Origin: Spongospora subterranea f. sp. subterranea
Lineage: Eukaryota; Endomyxa: Phytomyxea; Phytomyxea; Plasmodiophorida
DNA length: 28,387 bases
NCBI GenBank assembly: GCA_049724395.1
Contig: JAUGWO010000318.1
Location: 1-28,387, forward strand
Direction of reading: 5' to 3'
The position numbers and the translations under genes were made by a program. Positions 17,841 to 28,387 of the stretch are shown piece by piece. The notes below the pieces were generated by a model, which did no database searches, was not told the origin of the DNA, and was given only the letters and a program-made list of their open reading frames with translations. Numbering within the stretch: position 1 is the stretch's first letter; each line of letters opens with the position of its first letter.

Positions 17841-19260
17841 TTATTCGGTTCCTACGCAGGATAACGCGAGGTCGATCAAACTTTTATCGCAGCTAATCTG
17901 AACTGGAAGCTGGTCCTGTAAAAGCAGTGACTTCTTTCCCATATGAGGAATGTTGTAATCGTTCCCACCTTCTCGTTTTAGTGTCTCGAGCATACAGGTC
18001 TGTAATGTGAGAAAGACGCAGTTTAAGGTCCGAGCTGGCATCAATCAGCAAATGATGTTTAAACTGCTGCGATCAGTTCATCGATATTGTTCATCAATTT
18101 CTTCTGGTGGACTGCTTAAATCGCTCGAAAAAAACCTAAATTTAACACGTTAAGGTCTGGGCTATTCGCCGGCTGAAATCTCACGTTGATATTGAGGTTT
18201 TCTATGGACGCCGCTGCCTCCAGAAACGCTTCGTCGTCACGTGGTATATGCGGTTTTTGCGTTATCCTGTTGGATAAATATTGGAGCCCGAATATCATGC
18301 CCAACGTGCCATGTTTTCACAATAGCAGGCAGCAACTGCTCTATCAGGCATTTCCGGTAGGTTCTTTGATCCACATTTATCTCCGTCGTGATTATTGTTC
18401 CTCGAGGGCGTTCTTGCTTGCTCTCTGCGCTTGACGCTGAGTCCATATACCTAGCTTTCCGTCGAAAAGCAATGTTCCATTGCAGTCAAAAACCGGCCTT
18501 GCGAAAGCGGCCAAGAACATGACCGTCAAAATAAAGCTTTCGCTTTGGCAGCAACGTACTGGTTCTTCTTCTGCAGGAACAAGGTAATATCTTCGGGCAT
18601 CCTGAGTTACTTCTATATAAAACCATTTTTCATCCACGTGGATAATATCGAACATTGGCGAAAATGTTGCGCTCTCGTCTGCCAGACTTATGATTTGAAG
18701 ATGGTCCAAACAAAACCGGACCCTTTCTATCTTATTGACCGGGTAAAGCTTTGGTTTCAACTTGTTTGTGTGTTTTCTGAGCTCACCGTCCCTGAAACGG
18801 CGGAACAACGTTCCAATAGACATATTCATTGCTGTTGCCAATGTAGCCAATGTTTCGGCGCTGTTCTAACGGCACCTCTCGAACCTTATCCTGGTTTTTT
18901 TCTCCCCACGTGTCCTTTCTTTCTTGACAAAACGTTCATTTGAGTGCCAGATTTTACGCATTCCTTATGCCCGTTCCAAACCCTTTCGATCGTACGCCGA
19001 TTGATTTGCAGTTGATCAGATAGCCCTTTGATGGATCCGCGTTTCAATTTTCCGTTAACGCTTTCCAGTAGAAGTTGTTCGTCAATCATCTGGCGGGCGT
19101 CATTCGTCAAATTTGGCCTTGACCTTGAGACGACTGAATCGTGTACTGGAGCCGCGGGATCGTCACCCTCCACATGCCCAAATTCTGCATCGGAAGCACT
19201 GCTGAAGCGTTCATTTCTTGCTGAGATTTGCTCCCATGAATAGTCAATGTTGACAGGTTC
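17841..19260 (-). pseudogene. Mariner-like transposase of MLE2, several frameshifts
   Basis: Pieces in order on the minus strand: an N-terminal helix-turn-helix region (RQMIDEQLLLESVNGKLKRG, then SDQLQINRRTIERVWNGHKE, then SRKKGHVGRKK; 18886-19173), a core with IIHVDEKWFY and FDGKLGIW (18392-18850), PRGTIITTEI to FIQQDNAK (18237-18446), PHIPRDDEAF to RFQPANSPDLNVLNLGFFRA (18116-18304), and a tail LQTCMLETLKREGGNDYNIP (17841-18044). All three catalytic Asp residues survive, about 35 residues between the last two. Breaks include a lost base near 18392-18420, a surplus A near 18257, and a TAA where Gln is expected near 18114. It is a different subfamily from MLE1. Confidence 0.8.
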
Positions 19261-19494
19261 ATGACATTATGAGATCATTATCATCACTGCTGCGTAACGT
19301 TGTTCACTCACCAATTCTATTATTGTTCTCCATAGACTATAGCGATTCAAATGTGCCGAGCGTTGGCGTATAGGAATTCCAAGTTCTCAATACACAGATC
19401 CATTGATTTGACGTATGCAACATTTAAAGGACAGAAAAAAAATATACTCCGAGTTTTTTGAAAAAACCCGACACATATTTTGGAATGGAGGGAG
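17841..19494 (-). mobile_element. Second mariner-like element (MLE2), decayed, left end not found
   Basis: The end at 19494 is a terminal repeat reading inward CTCCCTCCATTCCAAAATAT, flanked by TA at 19495-19496. A subterminal AAAAAACTCGGAGTAT block follows, echoing the double-repeat layout of MLE1. The transposase remnant fills 17841-19260. No matching terminus was found between 17642 and 17841, so the other end is lost or too diverged, and the 17841 boundary is simply where recognisable transposase stops. Confidence 0.75.
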
Positions 19495-19496
19495 TA

Positions 19497-19957
19497 TAAT
19501 AGGAAGCGGTGAACGATCGAAACCGGATCGGTTGGATCAATTGATGTGTACTCTAACCTCATGTATCGGTATTCATACTCTGAGTATTTGCTGCGGTGAG
19601 GCGTGCTAAGCAAATCATATTTACCCTTGGTGTCCAGGTTCCGAGCAATTACTCCGATTCTATGAATCAAAGGTCTCATGGCTGCTCCAATAGCGATGAC
19701 AATCAAAGCGGCGGTGGTCTCCAATGCCGGTTAAATCATGCCAACGTAAATTAACTTAAATTGATGGCGGGGTGAAAAAAACCTGCGTAACGACAGGTTG
19801 AGATTTACGGAATATATCTCATGTTCGCAATCCGACAAGTGCCACGACTGAAACGTCGACCTCAATATACGCTGAACCATCAAGCAAACGTGGTGTTGCA
19901 GTGCGTGACATCAACGAAGGGTTTATAAGGCGGATTAACCGATGGCGGAAGAGTATT
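19497..19957. other. Short gap between MLE2 and the MCM3 stop
   Basis: A minus-strand frame (METTAALIVIAIGAAMRPLI..., 19724 running leftward) continues into the mariner terminus at 19494, so its end is element sequence. The part outside the element, about 76 residues, matches nothing I recognise. MCM3 transcripts must terminate here, but no clear polyadenylation signal was picked out. Confidence 0.35.
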
Positions 19958-23366
<3,409 letters not shown>

Positions 23367-24149
23367 TGCCTTGTACGAATATTGACCTTGGAGACTAGTT
23401 GGTTAACGAAATGGCATAACTGCGAGCCCCGTACGTAGTGCGCACTGTACCTCGCATCACGGTCGGAATGAGTATCGGGACGGTGATAATGGTGAGCGCT
23501 TTTTGAGCACTTGCCACACTTTGAGCACCTGACTGTGAGGGGGCCGCGACACTATAGGTTTTGGTTGAGATTTCTCTCCACGTGTGGAAAAATCCAAAGT
23601 TTTTTTCCAAGCGGGATGCGCCCGCTGGATGGGTAGGCTGCGTGTCTTTTGGGTAGCCGCTTCATCCTCCAACCTACCAGTAGGCTCCGATTGCGCTCTC
23701 GCCTGCTCGTGGTGTCCGCGGCAATAGCTTCGGCTAGCTGGCTATTCTGACAATGGTAAAACATTCTTGTTTTTCCTGTTGATTTGACCCACAAATACGG
23801 TGGGGTATTTTGTTTTTTTTATCAAGCGGGTTCAGGGAACGGAACCTCATCATCATCCTATGCACATTCAAAGAACACGCTTAGCAGTGCAATCCTTGGA
23901 AAGCGCTTTTTTGGCCGAGGAAATGACGCCAGAAACGTGAAGGCGGTCTTACGGCAATGTAAATTGCATGTCCGTGAAAATCGGTGAAGGCGCGCAGTTA
24001 AAAAAGATAAGAAGGTTGTTTATATCAATAAAGAGTCGATTTAGAGCGCAGGAAAAACCGAACAACTCCCCCCAACACAACGCCTAGGCGTTCAATTGGA
24101 AGCAACGACAGAAACTTTTCGGAAACATGCACGGGGTAGGCGTTCTATC
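23367..24149. other. MCM3 upstream region, no recognised gene
   Basis: Overlapping minus-strand frames of 71-80 codons (23395-23794) and a 67-codon plus frame (23784-23987) show no family motif and look like chance in GC-richer sequence. A perfect 14-bp palindrome AACGCCTAGGCGTT lies near 24083. GCGCTTTT-type motifs occur near 23488 and 23903 and resemble half of an E2F site, which would fit an S-phase gene. This is weak inference. Confidence 0.35.
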
Positions 24150-24765
24150 AAAATTTCTTTTCCTTCTTTCTTTTTCTTTTTGTGATTGAGTTCAGCACAT
24201 TTGTGTTAGGTCTGTAGTACCCATATCTACTCTAGGGCCAGAAGACGATAGCCCGTCATCTGGTCACAAACTCCTGTGTTTGTGATAGGAACCTTCGCTA
24301 TACGTTGCTCAGCATTCTGCCCTACAACAATGGTAGTGTGAGGTTGGGATGACCCGACTCACTAAAACCCCGAAACCCATTGGGACACAGGGGAAATTCC
24401 TTCCGGAACACCATTGCTGCAGGACATGTCGCCTTTATCGCAAGCCAGCTGATTGTTTATAGAGGTTTTCTCCTCTGGGAGTTTTTAAGAGGGTTTCTCC
24501 TCTTGTATGTAACCGTCCTCAGATAAAACATCCTCTTCGTCTTGCTTTGTTCAGTATTCGATTCATTTCAGCTGGATGTGTCCATAGTGCTGTCTCGAAA
24601 TCAGTCCCTAATTTGTCAAATTCGTCTCTGCTGTGCTGTGACTTGCTCTGTAGGGCTGCGCAGTGTAATACCTGGTGCTCGGCATAATAAGTCACTCACT
24701 TCCATTCTCAGATTCTTCAGATGTTGTCGGGCACAAGAGTGTCCTGTTCGAGCTTGAGGCTGGGG

Positions 24766-25573
24766 CTAGCTGGCGTTCTCACAGGTGTTGGCTTGTTGCT
24801 TTATGAAGGGTGATCTATCAGGATAACCAGCGAATCCGCTTGCTTTGACACTTCGTTCAATATAATAGGCTCGATTTTGGGTTTCAGTCTTCCTGAATTG
24901 CAGTTTAGACGACGACAAGAACGGATCATGTTCTATTTCATCTCCTGTTTCTATTGCTTGCTTAGCGATTTCGTCAATTTCTTCGCTCCTTCCTATGTTG
25001 ATAGTTTTTGGCGGTTGAATCGTGTGGTCCACAGATTTATTCTTATCCATGTTTGGTACAAGGCTAGGAATAAAGTGTATATCTACTCTTGTTGGTTAGC
25101 TCTGCCATTTCGGCAACGACGGCATTAACTCTTCTTGGCTTTGTCGGTAGTGATTTTAGCTGGTTCATCCATGACAGGGAGTCTGTCATAATATGAATTG
25201 CTGGGCCTCGATAATCTTGGTTAATTGCTATGTCCAATCCAATGTTCGATGCGATAATCTCACATTCATACGAGGATGTCACTTTCGATCCTAGTTTGAC
25301 TGTTGATTCAATCTCCTCTGCCTCAGTTTCGGGGTTTTCGTTCCTTTTGCGATTGTCGATTAGAAGTGCTGCTGCACCTCCACCCTGATCGCGTTTGAAA
25401 CTTCCATCCGTCCACAGCTCGATATCTGGGGTCTTTGGTGATAGTTTTCCTTTTTTGTGTTTCTTGGTCGCCTTTTTTCTATTTGATGTGTGGAATCTAA
25501 TCTTATATAGTCCCTCAAGGATGTCTGGCGATATCTCTGATCTCGCATGAATGTTCTCGAATCCATCTGGCAC
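24766..25573 (-). pseudogene. LINE RNase H domain and C-terminus
   Basis: The frame 25573-25064 carries IELWTDGSFKRDQGGGAAAL (first Asp), TSSYECEIIASNIGLDIA (Glu) and AIHIMTDSLSWMNQL (second Asp), the RNase H active-site triad. The frame then stops, and a second frame (25050-24766) carries the end of the fold, SEEIDEIAKQAIE, where the last acidic residue sits, plus a tail. One frame change therefore lies near 25055. RNase H removes the RNA template during target-primed reverse transcription. Confidence 0.8.
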
Positions 25574-25950
25574 TCTCTCTCTGAGTTCTTTCCTGACTTC
25601 TCCAAGTGGTGTCCATCATTCTCCTTCTCCAGTCCATTCTGTGTAATCTCTGCCCAATAATGCCCCATTTGCCTGAGCAGCGAGTACTGTCTTGTTGTTT
25701 CTGTGATGATTTTGTTTCTCAATAGTGGGAATCCTGATATTGCATGTAATATAGGGATTGGTGTTGATTTGAAACATCCTGTATATGCTCTCATATAGTC
25801 CTTATATGCTGTCTCAATGGGTCGTAATATCCTGCTCATGTTCTTGTTGATTTCACCTGCCAACCAGGGTAGGTAATAGTTCAATTTCCCTCCTATAAAT
25901 CCTCTACATGTCTGTTGATATGTTCTGTATGGTATCCGGTATTTTCTCAT
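25360..25950 (-). pseudogene. LINE connector region between reverse transcriptase and RNase H
   Basis: A 196-codon frame reads PYRTYQQTCRGFIGGKLNYY, then WLAGEINKNMSRILRPIETA, a typical LINE thumb/connector segment (GF..GKL.Y..PW......). Its last third overlaps the RNase H gene in another frame, and only the part right of about 25600 appears genuine. The adjacent 113-bp duplication breaks continuity with the polymerase domain. Confidence 0.65.
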
Positions 25951-25951
25951 A

Positions 25952-26177
25952 TCTCGTACTAGTTTACATCATTTCCTTATATCATTGGCCACTTCTGTCA
26001 GTTGAATCGTGAAAGTTGAGTGGTTATTTTCGTTATTGGCGTTTAGCGTTGCTCCCAGGTATTGTCTCGTACTAGTTTACATCATTTCCTTATATCATTG
26101 GCCACTTCTGTCAGTTGAATCGTGAAAGTTGAGTGGTTATTTTCGTTATTGGCGTTTAGCGTTGCTCCCAGGTATTG
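25952..26177. repeat. Exact 113-bp tandem duplication inside the LINE
   Basis: 25952-26064 and 26065-26177 are identical as far as I can read, each starting TCTCGTACTAGTTTACATC and ending CTCCCAGGTATTG. The length is not a multiple of three, so it breaks the polymerase frame. Perfect identity points to a recent event or to an assembly artefact. Confidence 0.9.
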
Positions 26178-27060
26178 CAAGGTTTTTGTGGTCTGGATCG
26201 TTTGTCCATTAATAGTCACTTTGTCAGTGGGTGAGTACTCATTGAATAAGATGTTTGCTTTGAGCCATTGGATTTTGATCCCTGTTGTCTTTAAACCGTT
26301 GCTGTTCCTGTTTTGTATCTCCAATGCCCATTGGGTGGTTGTGTCATCCACATACACATTACTGTTATTAGTCTCTAAAGGGGCGTCATATATGTAGATT
26401 ATCCACAGCAACACACTAATACTGGATCCCTGTGGAATACCTTCTCCTGTCTATGTAATTTGGAAGAGGTGTTTCTATAATTCACCTCAAAGAGTCTGTT
26501 TGTTAGCCAGTCATTAATCAGTAATATCAGATATGGATCTATCCCCATTCTCCTCATTTTCTGGATTAGCAGTGTTCGTTGCACTCTATCGAATGCCTTC
26601 ATGAAATCGTATACAATCATGGCGAATTGTTGGTCTTTTGCCGCCGCTAATCCTGCATTATGTAGCAGTCTTAACAGTGCATGGGTTGTGCTGTGTGCTG
26701 GCCGACATCCAGATTGGTTATCGGGTATGGCCTCACTCGCTTGTTGTCGTATTCTGTGTTCAATTATTCCTTCCACGATCTTTGCTATGTTGGGCAATCA
26801 TGATATCGGTCGATATTCTCCTGGTTTCGCTTTGGGTATTGGCCGTATTTTGGCGATCTTCATCTCTTGTGGAGAATCTCCAATCTCAATCATGTCGGTA
26901 TTGATTGCTTGTAGAAATGTGTCCTTGATTATGTAATTTGTGCAGATATGTTCAATCAAGCTGTTGGGGATTCCGTCTACTCCTCCAGTAGATTTGCTGT
27001 TGGCTTTTTAACTGCTCTTTCCAGCTCTCTCATAGTGATATTTTTTTTTGGTTTTTCCAG
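26082..27060 (-). pseudogene. LINE reverse transcriptase domain
   Basis: Motifs in order on the minus strand: EYRPIS followed by an in-frame TGA and then LPNIAKIVEGIIEHRI (finger motif; the TGA near 26800 stands where Leu is usual); DNQSGCRPAHSTTHALLRLL; motif A, MIVYDFMKAFDRVQRTLLI; motif B, PQGSSISVLLW; and motif C as YVDDTTTQWAL, a YVDD version of the usual F/YADD. Motifs A and B are in different frames, with the change near 26440. LKANILFNEYSP and LQYLGATLNANNENNHS follow. This is the enzyme of target-primed reverse transcription, broken in this copy. Confidence 0.85.
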
Positions 27061-27117
27061 TTTTTTCTTTCAATAATTCTGCCAGTAGTAACTCGTGCTC
27101 TATTTTTTCGATTTCAG

Positions 27118-28260
27118 TCAGTTCGAGATCTGTTGAGCTATAGATTTCTGCAAATCTCGAGGCGATTTTCTCCACTTCTTCTTTCGCTTCATTGGTGAAG
27201 GTTTCGTATTTCTTTCTTCTTTTGTTTGTTTGTGGGCTGATTTGTTTTGCCAGGTTCCAGATTTGTGCTCCTGTCTTATCCTCACATGCTGTTTGACCAT
27301 TTTTGTTAGATGTTTGTTTTTGGCTTTGACATATTGTTTCCTAAATGTTATAGCCGCTTTGTTTAGTGCTTCTTTTCTCATTGTAATTTGTGTTTCGTTT
27401 GTTTTGTCGCGTATCGCTGTGAGCAATTTGCGTCTGACTTTGTTTCTTAGTTTAAGTGCCGCCTTCAGGTGTTTGTTCCAGAACTTGCACCTGGTCACTC
27501 TAACGTATCGATATTTGATGCTTTCTTGTAGCATTGCAGTGAATTTGGACAGTCCCATAGCATGAGATGATTGGCTTTCGATGACTGTCACTAGTGCCTT
27601 TGCTGTTGATCTGTTGTCGAGTTTTTTGACTCTTTTTCTATCAATCGGTAATTTGTTTTTCGTTTTTCCTCTAATGCTGGTTTCAATTGTAGCAGGAATG
27701 TGGTCACTGCTCAAGTCTGCGTGAACTTTAAAGTTCACAATCTGTTTTGCCATTTTCCTATTCGCCAGTGTGATATCTAATGTGTTTTTCTCTCTGGTTG
27801 GTATTTCAGGATTGTTCACAATTCTGAACTCCTCCAGTATTCTGTCTAGGTATGTGTGGTTTTCTGTATGATTTGTGCCAAATCTCTTATCTCTGGTATT
27901 TAGGTCACCTGTGATGATAATTGCCTCTTGTTTTGTCTCTGCGAAGATTTCATCTGCTTCCAATATGCTCTTCTAGTTGGTCTATCGATATCTGGTGGGA
28001 TATATGTGTGTATCAGTATCATTTCGTCGTAATTTTACAATTTGTGTTGTGATAGCGAATTGTCCAAAGCATTAAATTGCCGGTGGATATAGTTTTTCAA
28101 TTTTGACATGTTCTCTCCACAAAATTCCTGGTTGTGTGTATCGATCATCACATTCGTAGTGTGGAAATCCATGAATATTACGTCTATGGCTTAGCTCTGG
28201 AATGCAGATTACATCTATTCGTTGTTTATTCGCAAACAGTGTCAGTTCTGTTGTTTAAAT
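27118..28260 (-). pseudogene. LINE apurinic-type endonuclease domain and linker
   Basis: The main frame (27963-27118) carries IIITGDLNTRDKRFGT (GDLN active-site motif), NTLDITLANRK and ADLSSDHIPATIE (SDH catalytic motif). A long basic linker with LKAALKLRNKVRRKLLTAIR and REALNKAAITFRKQYVKAK follows, the usual bridge to the polymerase. The N-terminal strand LTLFANKQRIDVICIPELSH lies at about 28245-28180 in another frame, with broken sequence between. The endonuclease nicks target DNA to prime reverse transcription. Confidence 0.8.
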
Positions 28261-28387
28261 TCTTGTTCCCGATCCGGAGTTACCACACCGTGATTTCCAG
28301 AAATTCTTGATATCGAGCGCATAAAATGGACCTCACAGAATCTGTAATGCCTTTCGAGGACGATACTGTTTTCGGTCTCAAAGGAAC

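Larger units (their letters stand above)
24150..28387 (-). mobile_element. LINE retrotransposon with endonuclease, reverse transcriptase and RNase H; decayed, 5' end near or beyond the window
   Basis: On the minus strand the order is AP-type endonuclease (about 28250-27118), reverse transcriptase (about 27060-26000) and RNase H (about 25480-24900), followed by about 600 bp of 3' sequence ending in an A/G-rich tract (complement of 24152-24180). There are no LTRs, integrase or protease. A LINE with APE endonuclease and a downstream RNase H belongs to the I/Jockey side of the LINE tree. Several frame breaks separate the domains, and a 113-bp tandem duplication lies in the RT C-terminal part. A small hairpin (CACAAAC/GTTTGTG, near 24267) lies in the 3' part. 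Confidence 0.85.

Noticed and set aside
18545-18943. 132-codon plus-strand open frame
   Set aside because: It is the complementary strand of the MLE2 transposase core, which carries clear mariner motifs.
24083-24096. Perfect palindrome AACGCCTAGGCGTT as a regulatory site
   Set aside because: A single 14-bp palindrome in a window of this size has no supporting context or repeats nearby.
27230-27565. 111-codon plus-strand, Leu/Cys-rich membrane-like frame
   Set aside because: It is the antisense of the basic LINE linker; Lys/Arg-rich sequence reads as hydrophobic on the opposite strand.

Overview
The window is nuclear DNA of an intron-rich microbial eukaryote. Three conserved housekeeping genes are recognisable: a ubiquitin-activating enzyme E1 (UBA1-type, 7464-11836, +), DNA polymerase epsilon subunit 2 (POLE2, 13259-15032, +) and the replicative helicase subunit MCM3 (19958-23366, -). 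Their introns are nearly all GT-AG and mostly 41-68 bp. Short dense introns, mariner transposases with the NSPDLN-LGFFRAI signature known from oomycetes and plants, and a Crypton-type tyrosine recombinase point to an oomycete or another plant-associated protist such as a plasmodiophorid. The sequence alone does not settle which.

Layout. 1-298: terminal exon of a ubiquitin-protease-like gene. 331-2533: decayed mariner element with a 524-bp MITE at its right end. 2534-4220: pogo/Tigger-type transposase. 4616-4830: hairpins and short tandem repeats. 4784-6900: Crypton tyrosine recombinase with two in-frame stops, followed by an inverted fragment of a second copy (6967-7110). 7464-11836: E1 gene of about 21 exons carrying many small frameshifts. 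11837-13258: no recognisable gene, one strong hairpin. 13259-15032: intact POLE2. 15033-17300: repeat-rich patch with an unassigned element bounded by terminal inverted repeats, a near-perfect 50-bp inverted repeat, and tandem and direct repeats. 17319-17642: second copy of the ubiquitin-protease-like terminal exon. 17841-19494: second decayed mariner. 19958-23366: intact MCM3. About 24150 to the right edge: a decayed LINE with endonuclease, reverse transcriptase and RNase H, on the minus strand.

POLE2 and MCM3 both act in chromosomal replication (leading-strand polymerase and CMG helicase). They sit tail to tail about 5 kb apart, and both can be spliced to uninterrupted proteins of normal length. 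The E1 gene keeps its splice sites, adenylation motifs and active-site cysteine but is frameshifted repeatedly. Where conserved blocks fix the register, each shift is one or two surplus bases. That one-sided pattern, against clean neighbours, is the oddest feature of the window. Much of the remaining sequence is transposon or transposon-derived. I saw no bacterial-type operon, CRISPR array, rRNA or tRNA, and no LTR or capsid-bearing element.
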